DNA from: Cellulomonas cellasea | GTDB lineage: Bacteria > Actinomycetota > Actinomycetes > Actinomycetales > Cellulomonadaceae | Assembly (NCBI RefSeq): GCF_006538745.1 | Contig: NZ_BJLR01000001.1 | Span: forward strand, 242,581-306,580 | DNA: 64,000 bases | Direction: 5' to 3' | In this document: positions 1 to 8,467 of the stretch, piece by piece | How the letters are laid out: every line of letters starts with the position of its first letter | How positions within the stretch are numbered: the first letter of the stretch is position 1 | Translations under genes and position numbers: made by a program | The notes under the pieces: model-generated | Database searches by the model: none | What the model was told of the DNA's origin: nothing | Seen by the model: only the letters and a program-made list of their open reading frames with translations

Positions 1-2
1 GG

Positions 3-353
3 CTCGTGGACCGCACGATCGCCTACGTGACGTCCGACGCGCTCCACGACAGCCCCGTGGCCACCGCCTACCGGGTGCACGACACGCTGCCCTTCGGCCT
101 CAAGCGCCTGCGCACCTACCTGCGCGAGCGCGGCGTCGGGCGCCTCACGATCAAGAAGCGCGGCACCGCCGTCGTCCCCGAGCAGCTCCGGCGTCAGCTC
201 GACCTGCGCGGGCCGCACGAGTCGACCATCGTGCTCACGCGCGTCGCGGGGACGCAGCAGGTGCTCGTGGTCGAACCCGTGCACGCGACGGGCGACGCCG
301 GCGGACCCGACGGCCCGAGCGGCGCTGCCGGCTCCGGCGAGGGCCGCGCATGA
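3..353 (+). CDS. C-terminal end of a class I SAM-dependent methyltransferase with THUMP-like domain (partial)
   Basis: The reading frame is open to the left edge, so only the last ~117 codons are present and the true start lies outside; the GTG at position 6 is probably internal. The visible part contains LPFGLKRLRTYLRERGVGRL followed by TIKKRGTAVVPEQLRRQL, the signature of the THUMP-like domain that ends a family of actinobacterial methyltransferases, then a Gly/Asp/Ala-rich tail. The methyl acceptor is not known; RNA is a reasonable guess from the domain. The stop overlaps the next start by 4 nt (ATGA), implying translational coupling to the ligase gene. The methyltransferase assignment rests only on this tail, because the SAM-binding domain is not in the window. 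Confidence 0.75.
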   Translation, partial: LVDRTIAYVTSDALHDSPVATAYRVHDTLPFGLKRLRTYLRERGVGRLTIKKRGTAVVPEQLRRQLDLRGPHESTIVLTRVAGTQQVLVVEPVHATGDAGGPDGPSGAAGSGEGRA

Positions 354-1495
354 GCCGCCTCGAGCTGCCGTTCGCGCGGTCGGAGCGCTCGACGGTCGGC
401 CTCGAGTGGGAGCTCGCGCTCGTCGACGCCGACTCCGGGGACCTGCGCCAGGTCGCCCAGACGGTGCTCGACGCGGTGCGCCCCGCGGACGGGCGCGAGC
501 ACCCCGCGATCCGCCAGGAGCTGCTGCTCAACACCGTCGAGGTCGTCTCGGGGGTGTGCCGGACCGTCGGGGAGGCCGGCGCCGACCTCGCGCGCGCGAT
601 CGAGGAGGTCCGCGCGGTCACGGACCCGCTGCGCGTCGAGCTCATGTGCGCGGGCACGCACCCGTTCGCGCGGTGGGCGCAGCAGAAGGTCACCGACAAG
701 CAGCGCTACGCGACGCTCATCGACCGGACCCAGTGGTGGGGCCGGCAGATGCTCATCTACGGCGTGCACGTCCACGTCGGCATCGAGGACCGCTCGAAGG
801 TGCTGCCGATCTCGCGCGCGCTGCTCACGTGCTTCGCGCACCTGCAGTCGCTCTCGGCGTCCAGCCCGTTCTGGGGCGGTCGGGACACCGGCTACGCGTC
901 GAACCGCGCGCTGATGTTCCAGCAGCTGCCGACCGCCGGGCTGCCGTTCCAGTTCGAGCGCTGGGAGCAGCTCGAGGACTACGTCGCCGACATGCTGCAC
1001 ACCGGCGTGATCGACGCGTTCGACGAGGTGCGCTGGGACGTGCGGCCGTCGCTGCGGTTCGGCACGATCGAGACCCGGGTGTGCGACGGCGCGTCGAACC
1101 TGCTCGAGGTCACGGCGCTGGCCGCGCTCACGCACTGCCTCGTCGAGCGCTTCTCCTCGATGCTCGACCGGGGCGAGGAGCTGCCGACGATGCAGCCGTG
1201 GTTCGTCCAGGAGAACAAGTGGCGCTCGGCGCGCTACGGCATGGACGCGATCGTGATCGTGAACGCCGCGGGCGACGAGGAGCTCGTGACCGACGCGGTC
1301 GAGCGCCTCCTCGTGGACCTCGCCCCGGTCGCCGAGCGCCTCGGGTGCACCGCGGAGCTCGACGCGGTCCGGGTCATCCTGCGACGCGGCGCCTCGTACC
1401 AGCGCCAGCGCGCCGTGGCGCGTCGCCACGGCGGCGAGCTCGACGCGGTGGTCGCGGCCCTGGTCGCGGAGATGCGGGCCGGCCGCCCGCTCTGA
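350..1495 (+). CDS. YbdK-type carboxylate-amine ligase (putative glutamate--cysteine ligase 2)
   Basis: 381 residues, the usual length of the YbdK family in the glutamine-synthetase-like ATP-grasp clan. Family features are the N-terminal TVGLEWELALVD stretch (about residues 14-26), GVHVHVGIEDRSKV near 136-150 (metal and ATP pocket), and WDVRPSLRFGTIETRVCDG near 226-245. Family members form gamma-glutamyl amides, with weak glutamate-cysteine ligase activity shown for E. coli YbdK; the physiological substrate is often unknown. Actinobacteria make mycothiol rather than glutathione, so a role in thiol synthesis should not be assumed. It starts at an ATG inside the stop of the upstream methyltransferase. 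A weak GC hairpin follows near 1500-1513. Family confident, substrate inferred. Confidence 0.88.
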   Translation: MSRLELPFARSERSTVGLEWELALVDADSGDLRQVAQTVLDAVRPADGREHPAIRQELLLNTVEVVSGVCRTVGEAGADLARAIEEVRAVTDPLRVELMCAGTHPFARWAQQKVTDKQRYATLIDRTQWWGRQMLIYGVHVHVGIEDRSKVLPISRALLTCFAHLQSLSASSPFWGGRDTGYASNRALMFQQLPTAGLPFQFERWEQLEDYVADMLHTGVIDAFDEVRWDVRPSLRFGTIETRVCDGASNLLEVTALAALTHCLVERFSSMLDRGEELPTMQPWFVQENKWRSARYGMDAIVIVNAAGDEELVTDAVERLLVDLAPVAERLGCTAELDAVRVILRRGASYQRQRAVARRHGGELDAVVAALVAEMRAGRPL

Positions 1496-1540
1496 GTCCC
1501 GCCCTTCCGGGCGTGCCGTCGATGTCGCGTCGTCCACTAC

Positions 1541-1567
1541 TTGGTTATGCCGACTAGCGGGTATAGC
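1541..1567 (+). promoter_or_regulatory. Promoter and possible PadR operator for the padR-HAAS pair (leaderless)
   Basis: TATAGC at 1562-1567 lies 8 nt before the padR ATG at 1576, so the transcript should begin at or next to the start codon. A TTGGTT -35-like hexamer is at 1541-1546 with a short 15 nt spacer. An imperfect dyad (TTATGCC / CGGGTATA) spans the spacer and -10, the usual place for autorepression by a PadR protein. The operator role is inference. Confidence 0.45.
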
Positions 1568-1575
1568 CTTCTTCC

Positions 1576-1944
1576 ATGCCCGAGTCCCCCCGCGACCCCC
1601 AGCTCCTCAAGGGGGTGCTCCCGATCCTCGTCCTGGCGCTCCTCACCGAGCGCGAGTCCTACGGGTACGAGCTCGTCACCCGCCTCCAGTCCGACGGGCT
1701 CACCGACATCACCACGGGGACCGTCTACCCGGTGCTGGCCCGCCTCGAGCGCGACGACCTGATCGCCTCCCGGCTCGTCGCCTCCCCCGCCGGCCCCGCC
1801 CGCAAGTACTACGTCCCCACCGCCGCCGGCAGCACCGAGCTCGGCGACGCCGTGGCCGCGTGGCGCGGGCTCGTCACCACCGTCGACACGGTGCTCACCC
1901 GGGCCCTGCCCGGAGCCCCGGCGCTCAGCAAGGAGTCCTCATGA
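1576..1944 (+). CDS. PadR-family transcriptional regulator
   Basis: 122 residues, the size of short (subfamily 2) PadR regulators. A winged helix is visible: LLKGVLPILVLALL and ESYGYELVTRLQ (about 9-40), GTVYPVLARLERDDLI (about 50-65, recognition helix plus wing start) and the GPARKYYVPTAAG wing (about 73-88). These proteins are usually dimeric repressors controlling an adjacent membrane protein or transporter and often themselves. The stop overlaps the next ATG by 4 nt, so regulator and membrane protein are translated together. There is essentially no 5' UTR. The inducing ligand or stress cannot be read from sequence. Confidence 0.93.
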   Translation: MPESPRDPQLLKGVLPILVLALLTERESYGYELVTRLQSDGLTDITTGTVYPVLARLERDDLIASRLVASPAGPARKYYVPTAAGSTELGDAVAAWRGLVTTVDTVLTRALPGAPALSKESS

Positions 1945-2480
1945 CCACCACCGCCCCCGCGCGCCCCGGTCTGCGCGACCGCCTCCGCCGCGACTGGTAC
2001 CGCCTGCGCTTCGAGCTTGCGATGCAGGACTACCCGCCGAAGGACTACCGCCGGATCGCCCGGTCCCTCACCGCCGAGATCGACGCGGCCGCGGCGGACA
2101 CCGGCATGCGGCAGGCCCTGCGCGACCTCGGCTCGCCGCGTCGCCTCGCGGCCGGCTACTACGCCGAGCTCGACCGGGAGCGGCCGCGCTACTGGGACGG
2201 CGGCATCGTCCTGGGCCTCGTCCTGCTCGGTGCGTGGGTCTGCCTGCTCGCGTACTGGGGTGGCGCAGGCGACACGCTGCTCGCGCAGGGCGGCGGGACC
2301 GTGACGCTCGACTACCTGGGCGCCCCGACGACGATCACGGCGACGGACGACGAGCTCGCGCTCGCCACGAGCCTCACGCTGCGCGGCACGCTCGTCGTCG
2401 GCGGCCTCGCGGCGGTCGGGTTCGCGCTGGGCTCCCGGCTCTGGCGTCTCCTGCCGCGCCGCACGCGGCAGCCCGCCTGA
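1941..2480 (+). CDS. HAAS-domain (DUF1700-like) membrane protein, PadR partner
   Basis: 179 residues from the ATG that overlaps the padR stop; an upstream GTG would extend it into padR and is less likely. Residues 14-80 form a helical prefix (WYRLRFELAMQ, YRRIARSLTAEIDAA, ALRDLGSPRRLA) typical of the HAAS / permease-prefix domain found next to PadR regulators. Two hydrophobic segments at about 88-107 and 149-168 look like transmembrane helices; between them lies a roughly 40-residue Thr/Asp-rich, probably extracytoplasmic loop. Such proteins are thought to take part in PadR-dependent membrane signalling, but no biochemical role is established. The function is unknown beyond the context. Confidence 0.8.
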   Translation: MTTTAPARPGLRDRLRRDWYRLRFELAMQDYPPKDYRRIARSLTAEIDAAAADTGMRQALRDLGSPRRLAAGYYAELDRERPRYWDGGIVLGLVLLGAWVCLLAYWGGAGDTLLAQGGGTVTLDYLGAPTTITATDDELALATSLTLRGTLVVGGLAAVGFALGSRLWRLLPRRTRQPA

Positions 2481-2510
2481 GGCGTCGCGGCGGCCGCAGC
2501 ACCCACGGCC

Positions 2511-2535
2511 CCGGCCCGGCCCGGCCCGGCCCGGC
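2511..2535. repeat. Pentanucleotide tandem repeat (CCGGC)x5
   Basis: Five perfect CCGGC units lie in the convergent gap between the HAAS gene and tsaD. The repeat is non-coding and a plausible slippage site. No hairpin with a sensible loop is formed by the array itself. Confidence 0.9.
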
Positions 2536-2540
2536 AGCGC

Positions 2541-3599
2541 TCAGACCAGGACCTGCGTGAGCGGCATCGACGAGTCCACCGCGAGGTCGAGCGACGAGGC
2601 GGGCAGCCCGCGCCGCACGACCGCCGCGCCCAGCGCCGCGATCATCGCCCCGTTGTCGGTGCAGTACCGGATCGGCGGGATGCGCAGGTCGATGCCCGCC
2701 TCGGCGCAGCGCTTCGCGGCCATCTCCCGCAGCTGGGAGTTCGCCGAGAAGCCGCCGCCGACCACGAGCGTCGACACGTCGTGCCGGCGGCACGCGGCGA
2801 TCGTCTTCGCGGTCAGCACGTCCGCCACCGCCTCCGCGAACGACGCCGCGACGTCCTCGAGCGGCAGCGGCTGACCGGCGTCCTGGCGGGCCTCGACCCA
2901 GCGGGCCACCGCCGTCTTCAGCCCCGAGAACGAGAAGTCGTACGCGTGCGCCGCTTGGTCCTTCGGCGCGGTCAGGCCGCGCGGGAAGCGGATCGCCGTC
3001 GGGTCGCCCGCGCGCGCGAGCCGGTCGATGTGCGGGCCACCCGGGTACGGGAGGCCCAGCAGGCGGCCGACCTTGTCGAACGCCTCGCCCGCCGCGTCGT
3101 CGAGCGTCGAGCCGAGCTCGGTGACGCCCGTGACGACGTCGTCGACGAGCAGCAGGCTCGAGTGCCCGCCCGAGACCACGAGGGCCATGACCCGGTCCGG
3201 GAACAGCCCGTCGACGAGCTCGTCGACGGCCGCGTGCCCGATCACGTGGTTCACGCCGTACAGCGGGACGCCGAGCCCGAGCGCCAGCGCCTTCGCGGCG
3301 GACGCCCCGAGCGTGAGGGGCCCGACGAGCCCCGGGCCGGCGGTCACCGCGACCGCGTCGACGTCGGACAGCGCGACCCCGGCCTCCGAGAGCGCACGCT
3401 CGATCGTCGGCACCATCGCCTCGAGGTGGGCGCGCGAGGCGATCTCGGGGATGATCCCGCCGAACCGCGCGTGCTCGTCCATCGAGCTCGCGACGGCGTC
3501 CACGAGGAGCTCGCTGCGGTCGTCGTGCGCGCGCACGAGGGCGACCCCGGTCTCGTCGCACGACGTCTCGATCCCCAGCACGAGCGGTCCACCAGACAT
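2541..3599 (-). CDS. tsaD: tRNA N6-adenosine threonylcarbamoyltransferase TsaD
   Basis: 352 residues, standard for bacterial TsaD (Gcp/YgjD). It transfers the threonylcarbamoyl group to A37 of ANN-decoding tRNAs, working with TsaB and TsaE. Visible landmarks: [15 protein letters not shown] at the N-terminus (ASKHA phosphate 1), [14 protein letters not shown] around 112-125 carrying the iron-binding Hxxx[33 protein letters not shown], and [14 protein letters not shown] near the C-terminus. ATG start chosen because TATCCT lies 7 nt upstream, giving a leaderless mRNA. It is the last gene in the tsaE-tsaB-RimI fusion-tsaD order. Confidence 0.98.
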   Translation of the reverse strand: MSGGPLVLGIETSCDETGVALVRAHDDRSELLVDAVASSMDEHARFGGIIPEIASRAHLEAMVPTIERALSEAGVALSDVDAVAVTAGPGLVGPLTLGASAAKALALGLGVPLYGVNHVIGHAAVDELVDGLFPDRVMALVVSGGHSSLLLVDDVVTGVTELGSTLDDAAGEAFDKVGRLLGLPYPGGPHIDRLARAGDPTAIRFPRGLTAPKDQAAHAYDFSFSGLKTAVARWVEARQDAGQPLPLEDVAASFAEAVADVLTAKTIAACRRHDVSTLVVGGGFSANSQLREMAAKRCAEAGIDLRIPPIRYCTDNGAMIAALGAAVVRRGLPASSLDLAVDSSMPLTQVLV

Positions 3600-3606
3600 G
3601 CCGTCC

Positions 3607-3612
3607 AGGATA
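3607..3612 (-). promoter_or_regulatory. -10 box for a leaderless tsaD transcript
   Basis: TATCCT on the minus strand, 7 nt before the tsaD ATG. It would allow tsaD to be transcribed independently of the upstream tsaB-RimI pair. No convincing -35 is visible. Confidence 0.4.
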
Positions 3613-3635
3613 GGTGGCGCGCGGCCCGCCTCCGG

Positions 3636-5024
3636 TCAGCCGGGCTCGGGGCCCGTCGCCGCGGGACGGTCCGGGTCGCTCGACCACTGCGACCACGAGC
3701 CGGGGTAGAGCCGCGCCTCGACGCCGATCGACGCGAGCGCCGCGACCTCGTGCGCCGCCGTCACGCCCGACCCGCAGTAGACCCCGACCTCGCCCGGGCC
3801 CGGCCCCACGCCGAGCGCCGCGAACCGCTCACGGAGCGCGTCGGCGGGAAGGAAGCGGCCGTCGGGGCCGAGGTTGCCCGCGGTCGGTGCGCTGAGCGCC
3901 GCCGGCACGTGCCCGGCGCGGGGGTCGACGGGCTCGACCTCGCCGCGGTAGCGCTCCGGTGCGCGCGCGTCGAGCAGCGTCCCGGCGCGGGCGAGCGCGG
4001 CTGCCTCGTCGGCGTCGACCGTCGGGAGCCGCCCGGCCGAGAGCTCGACATCCCCGGGCTCGGGCACGACGTCCCCCTGCTCGAGCGCTCCCCCGGCGGC
4101 GACCCACGCGTCGAGCCCGCCGTCGAGCAGCCGGACGTCGGTGCGGCCGGCCCAGCGCAGCAGCCACCACGCGCGCGCCGCGGACATCCCGCCCACGGCG
4201 TCGTAGGCGACGACCGGCGTCCCCTGGCGGACGCCCCACCGGCGGGCCGCGGCCTGCAGCGCCGCGACGTCCGGCAGGGGGTGGCGCCCGGCCTGCGGCG
4301 TCGGGGGTGCCGCCAGCTCGGTCTCAAGGTCGACGTAGACCGCGCCGGGCACGTGGCCCGCGCGGTGCTGCTCGGCGCCGTCGGACCGCCCGAGCGCCCA
4401 GCGCACGTCGAGCACGACCGGGTGCGCGTCGCCGTCCCGCGCGAGGAGCGCGGCCAGCTCGCCAGCGGTGACGAGGACCGCGGACCGGGTCGCGTCCGCC
4501 GCGACGGGCTCGGCGCCGGACCCGTCGGCGCGGGCGCCCGGCGCGTCCGGCGCAGGCGCGGCGTCGAGCGCGAGCCCCATCGTCCACGCATCGACGTTCT
4601 CCGGCTGGTAGTACCCGCGCCGCCGCCCGAGCCGCTCGAAGCCGGCGCGCTCATAGAGCCGCAGCGCGGGCTCGTTGTCGACGCGCACCTCGAGCAGCAC
4701 GCGCGCGGCGCCGAGACCATGCGCGCGGTCGACGAGCCGGTCGAGCAGCAGGCGCCCGATCCCGCGGCCCTGGTGGGGCGTCGCCGTGCCGATCGTCATG
4801 ACCTGCGCGTCCTCGCCGTCGAACCACAGCCCGGCGTACCCGACGACCTCGCCCGCCGCGTCGCGCGCGGCGACGTACCAGCGGTCCTCGCCGGAGATCT
4901 CGTCCGCGAGCGACGCGAGCGACCAGGCCCCCGCCCCGAAGAGCTCCGTCTCGAGGCGCGCGAGCGCCGGGAGGTCCGCGACCGCGAGCCGGTCGACCGT
5001 CACGCCCGGGTGCCCGACGGTCAT
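3636..5024 (-). CDS. Fusion protein: RimI-type GNAT acetyltransferase + two-domain sulfurtransferase (rhodanese / MST-like)
   Basis: 462 residues in one uninterrupted frame. Residues 8-152 are a RimI-like GNAT domain: acetyl-CoA motif HQGRGIGRLLLDRL at 84-97, then RVDNEPALRLYERAGFERLG at 114-133. A Pro/Ala/Asp-rich linker (about 153-180) joins it to a tandem rhodanese module: an N-terminal domain (about 181-312, LDVRWALG, GHVPGAVYVDLE) without an active-site Cys, and a C-terminal domain (about 335-455) with C417 in the loop YCGSGVTAA, characteristic of thiosulfate / 3-mercaptopyruvate sulfurtransferases. Standalone RimI (N-alpha acetylation of S18) normally occupies this spot between tsaB and tsaD. 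Its ATG overlaps the tsaB stop (ATGA). The meaning of the sulfurtransferase half is unknown. Confidence 0.93.
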   Translation of the reverse strand: MTVGHPGVTVDRLAVADLPALARLETELFGAGAWSLASLADEISGEDRWYVAARDAAGEVVGYAGLWFDGEDAQVMTIGTATPHQGRGIGRLLLDRLVDRAHGLGAARVLLEVRVDNEPALRLYERAGFERLGRRRGYYQPENVDAWTMGLALDAAPAPDAPGARADGSGAEPVAADATRSAVLVTAGELAALLARDGDAHPVVLDVRWALGRSDGAEQHRAGHVPGAVYVDLETELAAPPTPQAGRHPLPDVAALQAAARRWGVRQGTPVVAYDAVGGMSAARAWWLLRWAGRTDVRLLDGGLDAWVAAGGALEQGDVVPEPGDVELSAGRLPTVDADEAAALARAGTLLDARAPERYRGEVEPVDPRAGHVPAALSAPTAGNLGPDGRFLPADALRERFAALGVGPGPGEVGVYCGSGVTAAHEVAALASIGVEARLYPGSWSQWSSDPDRPAATGPEPG

Positions 5025-5824
5025 GCCAGCGCGCGCTTGCGCTCGGCGGGCGGGACGGCGTCGGGCCGGCGCAGGTAGAGCGGCTCCGACGGCAGCAGCG
5101 TCCCGGCCGGTGCGGCGGCGAGCCGGGCGAGGGCCAGGCGCGCGAGCACCGCGGGGTCCGGGTCGAGCGGTCCGTCCTCGGCGGGCGGCAGGTCGGCGGC
5201 GTACTGCAGCGCGCCGCGCCCGACGACGACCGCCCCGGCGGCGCGTCCCTCGGCGGCGACCGACGCGGCGCTACCCACGGAGGGACCCGAGACGAGCTCG
5301 ACGAGGGCGCCGGTGTGCGCGGCGCGGGCGCTGCTCGGGGTCGCGGCGTCGAGGCCTGCCGCGGTCGGGGCGCCGTCGCCGGTCGCGGTGTCCGCACCGG
5401 CAGCGGCACCGTCGCCCGCCGCGGTGACCCGGTACCGCGCCCAGTACACCTCGCGCCGGCGCGCGTCGGACGCCACGAGCACCTCGTCACCGACGGCGAG
5501 CCCGAGCCGGTCGGCGGCCTCGGCCGCGAGCGCGTCGAGGCTGCTCACGCCCTGCACCGGGACGCCGAGCGCGAGCGCGAGCGTCCGGGCGGTCACGAGC
5601 CCGACGCGCAGGCCGGTGTAGGGCGCGGGGCCGGTGCCCGCGACGACCGCGGTGACCTGCGTGCGGTCGACGCCCGCCTCGGTGAGGACGGCGTCGATCA
5701 TCGGGGCGAGGAGCTCCGCGTGGTGGCGCTGCTCGGGGGCCGACCGCGCGGCGAGCGTGCGGCCGGTCTCGTCGGTCAGCGCGACGGCGACGGAGCTGGA
5801 CGTGTCGAGGGCGAGGACGGGCAC
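5021..5824 (-). CDS. tsaB: tRNA threonylcarbamoyladenosine biosynthesis protein TsaB
   Basis: 267 residues with a GTG start. The ASKHA-type N-terminus VLALDTSSSVAVALTDETG and the AGTGPAPYTGLRVGLVTART segment (about 63-85) identify TsaB, the scaffold that binds TsaD and TsaE in t6A synthesis. Around 130-160 there is an Ala/Gly-rich insertion not needed for the fold, accounting for the slightly long length (E. coli 231). The C-terminus ends LYLRRPDAVPPAERKRALA, typical of actinobacterial TsaB. The stop overlaps the RimI-sulfurtransferase start by 4 nt, so both are cotranslated. An 88 nt gap separates it from tsaE upstream. Confidence 0.95.
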   Translation of the reverse strand: MPVLALDTSSSVAVALTDETGRTLAARSAPEQRHHAELLAPMIDAVLTEAGVDRTQVTAVVAGTGPAPYTGLRVGLVTARTLALALGVPVQGVSSLDALAAEAADRLGLAVGDEVLVASDARRREVYWARYRVTAAGDGAAAGADTATGDGAPTAAGLDAATPSSARAAHTGALVELVSGPSVGSAASVAAEGRAAGAVVVGRGALQYAADLPPAEDGPLDPDPAVLARLALARLAAAPAGTLLPSEPLYLRRPDAVPPAERKRALA

Positions 5825-5912
5825 GGGTCCAGCATCCCATCCCCGCCCGGGTCACCGCGGGCAGGCCGCCGCGCCGCACGCCGACGCACCGCGGCGCGGC
5901 GCGGCGGTCACG

Positions 5913-6479
5913 TCAGCGCGGCAGCGCGACCCCGGCCCACCGCTCGCCCACGGCGGTCACCGTGACGGTCCGCACCCCGGCCGAGGGGTCGTCGTCGGAC
6001 CCGGTCGCCGCGTCTCCGCGCGGGCGCCGGAGCACGATCTCGAGCCGGTCCTGCGCGAGCGCCTCGACGAGCCCCTCGCCCCACTCGACGACGGTCACCG
6101 ACTCGTCGAGGCTCGCGTCGAGGTCGAGCGCGTCGACCTCGTCGAGCGAGCCGAGCCGGTACGCGTCGACGTGCACGAGCGAGGTCCCCGTGACGGTCCC
6201 GGTCGCCCCCGCGCCCGCCGCCTCACCGTCCGGCCCGCTCGCCGGCGGCAGCGGGGGGTGCACGCGCGCGATGATGAACGTCGGCGACGCGACCTGCCCC
6301 CGCACGCCGAGCCCGGCGCCGATCCCCTGCGTGAGCGTCGTCTTGCCGGCCCCGAGGTCGCCCGTGAGGATCACGAGGTCACCCGCCCGCAGCACGCCCG
6401 CGAGCGCCCGGCCGTACGCGCGCGTCGCGTCCGCGTCGGCCAGCTCGACGACGACCTGCTGCTCCTGCGCGGCGCTCAC
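5913..6479 (-). CDS. tsaE: tRNA threonylcarbamoyladenosine biosynthesis ATPase TsaE
   Basis: 188 residues from the GTG at 6479, which overlaps the alr stop by 4 nt (GTGA); a longer upstream frame exists but runs through alr and is spurious. P-loop GDLGAGKTTLTQGIGAGLG lies at 40-58, the conserved SPTFIIARVH at 65-74 and VHVDAYRLGSLDEVDALDLD at 102-121. TsaE hydrolyses ATP to reset the TsaB-TsaD complex. Residues 75-100 carry a Pro/Gly/Ala-rich insertion between two core strands, absent from short homologues and likely a disordered loop. About 40 C-terminal residues are also variable. Confidence 0.95.
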   Translation of the reverse strand: MSAAQEQQVVVELADADATRAYGRALAGVLRAGDLVILTGDLGAGKTTLTQGIGAGLGVRGQVASPTFIIARVHPPLPPASGPDGEAAGAGATGTVTGTSLVHVDAYRLGSLDEVDALDLDASLDESVTVVEWGEGLVEALAQDRLEIVLRRPRGDAATGSDDDPSAGVRTVTVTAVGERWAGVALPR

Positions 6480-7774
6480 CGGCCGGCACCCGCGGGCGCG
6501 GCGGTCACGGCACCGGCGGCCGCCGGGGGTGGCGGGGCCGGCGCGTCGTCGGCCGCTCCGTCCACCGAGCGCCCGGCCGGTGCGCCGGTCCCCGCGGCGG
6601 CCGTCGCCGCGCCGCCACCGGGCTGCTCGCTGTCGACATGCACGCGCGGGACCCGCGCGCCGAGGCGCGTGACGATCTCGTAGCTGATGGTCCCCGCGCA
6701 GCGCGCCCAGTCCTCGGCCGTCGGGCCGCCGTCCGCGCCGGTGCCGAACAGCACGACCCGGTCCCCGGGCTGGTCGACCGCACCCGGACCGAGGTCGAGC
6801 ACGACCTGGTCCATGCACACGCGGCCGGCGACGGCCACGCGCCGCCCGCCGACGAGGACGGGGGCGCCGGGGTGGTCGGGGCCGCCCGACGCGTGGCGCG
6901 GGACCCCGTCGGCGTACCCGACCGGGACGACGCCGAGCACCGTGCGCGTCGTCGTCGTGTAGGCGTGCGCGTACGAGACGCCCTGGCCGGCGCCGACGGT
7001 CTTCACGGTCGCGAGGTCGGCCTCGAACGTCATCGCCGGGACGAGCCCGTAGTCCGCGGGGCCGCCGAGCTGCGGGACGGGCGAGAGCCCGTACACCGCG
7101 ATGCCGGGGCGGACCAGGTCGTAGTGCACCGCGGGGCTCGTGAGCGTCGCGGCGGAGTTGGCGAGGTGGCGGACCTCGAGGTGTGCCCCGCGGGTCTCGG
7201 CGAGGCGCACGGCGTCCGCGAACACCTCGGCCTGCGCGAGCACCGTGGGGTGCGTCGGCTCGTCGGCGAACGCGAGGTGCGACCAGATGCCGACGACCTC
7301 CACGGCCCCCTCGGCCTGCGCCCGCAGCGCGGCGTCGAGCACGTCGGGGAGGTCCGCCGGGGTCAGCCCGTTGCGGCCGAGCCCGGTGTCGACCTTGAGG
7401 TGCACCCGCGCGGTGCGGCCCGTGCGGCGTGCGGCGTCGACGACCGCGTCGAGGGCCCACGCGCCCGCGACCGAGACGTCGACGTCGGCCTCGAGCAGCG
7501 CGCCGAACGGGGCGCCGGGCGCGTGCAGCCACGTCAGGACGCGCCCGGTGATCCCGGCGGCCCGCAGCTCGAGCGCCTCGGCGGCCTGCGCGGCGCCGAG
7601 CCACGTCGCTCCCCCGGCGAGCGCGGCCCGTGCGCTCGGGACGAGCCCGTGGCCGTACGCGTCGGCCTTGACGACCGCCATGACCTGGGCGCCGGGCGCG
7701 TGCTGCGCGAGGGCGCGGACGTTCCCGCGGATCGCGGCGAGGTCGACGACGGCACGGGCGGGGTAGTCGCTCAC
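6476..7774 (-). CDS. alr: Alanine racemase
   Basis: 432 residues with a GTG start; the enzyme interconverts L- and D-alanine for peptidoglycan using PLP. The PLP lysine sits in VVKADAYGHGL (K35), followed by the fold-III barrel with LKVDTGLGRNGL and HLANSAAT. GVSYAHAYT carries the tyrosine region of the C-terminal domain, and VCMDQVVLDLGP is also conserved. The last ~60 residues (PGGGAATAAAGTG through a run of five prolines) are a low-complexity Ala/Pro/Gly tail beyond the normal end near residue 370, probably disordered. Translationally coupled to tsaE downstream. Confidence 0.97.
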   Translation of the reverse strand: MSDYPARAVVDLAAIRGNVRALAQHAPGAQVMAVVKADAYGHGLVPSARAALAGGATWLGAAQAAEALELRAAGITGRVLTWLHAPGAPFGALLEADVDVSVAGAWALDAVVDAARRTGRTARVHLKVDTGLGRNGLTPADLPDVLDAALRAQAEGAVEVVGIWSHLAFADEPTHPTVLAQAEVFADAVRLAETRGAHLEVRHLANSAATLTSPAVHYDLVRPGIAVYGLSPVPQLGGPADYGLVPAMTFEADLATVKTVGAGQGVSYAHAYTTTTRTVLGVVPVGYADGVPRHASGGPDHPGAPVLVGGRRVAVAGRVCMDQVVLDLGPGAVDQPGDRVVLFGTGADGGPTAEDWARCAGTISYEIVTRLGARVPRVHVDSEQPGGGAATAAAGTGAPAGRSVDGAADDAPAPPPPAAAGAVTAAPAGAGR

Positions 7775-7852
7775 CCGCCCAGTCTCCCACCGGTCGACGA
7801 CCGCACGCGGTCACCCGTCCGCGGTTCCCGGGCCGGCCGGGCCCGTGCCCCG

Positions 7853-8467
7853 TCAGACGGGGACGACGACGTCCGCGCGCCCCCGCGTCGCGGCGACGAG
7901 CCGGGCGTTGCGCTCGTCGGGCCCGTGCGCCCAGGCGTGCGCCGCGGCGGGGTCCTTGCCGAAGCGCTCGTGCCGCGCGACGAGCCGGCTCAGCCGCACG
8001 TCGTCGTCGGGCTCGACGAACCACGCCTCGTCGAGCAGCGCGCGCACCGGCCCGAACCCCGCGTCGTCGAGCAGCAGGTAGTTGCCCTCCGTCACGACGA
8101 GCGGCGTGGTGGCCGGGACGGCGATGGCCCCGGCGACGCCGTTGCGCAGGTCGCGCCGGTACTCGGGGGCGTACACGACGTCGCCGCGCACGTCCCGCAG
8201 CCGCCGCAGCAGCGCGACGTACCCCGCGGCGTCGAACGTGTCCGGCGCACCCTTGCGGTCGGCGCGCCCGAGCCGCTCGAGCTCGGTCTGCGCGAGGTGG
8301 AACCCGTCCATCGGCACGACGACGCACCGCGCGCCGAACGCCTCGGCGACCTCCGCCGCGAGCGTCGACTTGCCCGCACCCGGCGCACCTGCGATCCCGA
8401 GCACCTGGCGCCCGCCGCGCGCGAGCAGCGCCCGCACGCGGTCCGCGAGCGCGTCGGTGAGGATCAC
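7853..8467 (-). CDS. P-loop nucleoside/nucleotide kinase-family protein (uridine/panto-kinase-like)
   Basis: 204 residues from the GTG at 8467, which overlaps the stop of the upstream nnr gene (GTGA). Walker A is GIAGAPGAGKST at 24-35; VVPMDGFHLAQTELERLG at 50-67 matches the substrate lip of the uridine kinase / PRK-like kinase group; VVTEGNYLLLDD at 124-135 is the Walker-B-like strand; DVRLSRLVARHERFGKDP at 156-173 forms the lid with two arginines. Homologues are annotated as putative uridine, fructose or pantothenate kinases. Since coaA is present at 13.7 kb, a pantothenate role is unlikely. The substrate is undetermined. Confidence 0.85.
   Translation of the reverse strand: MILTDALADRVRALLARGGRQVLGIAGAPGAGKSTLAAEVAEAFGARCVVVPMDGFHLAQTELERLGRADRKGAPDTFDAAGYVALLRRLRDVRGDVVYAPEYRRDLRNGVAGAIAVPATTPLVVTEGNYLLLDDAGFGPVRALLDEAWFVEPDDDVRLSRLVARHERFGKDPAAAHAWAHGPDERNARLVAATRGRADVVVPV

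Noticed and set aside
2781..5078. Long plus-strand frame (765 codons) opposite tsaD and the RimI fusion
   Set aside because: Arg/Asp/Pro-rich, with no family motifs; it is the complement of real coding frames in very GC-rich DNA.
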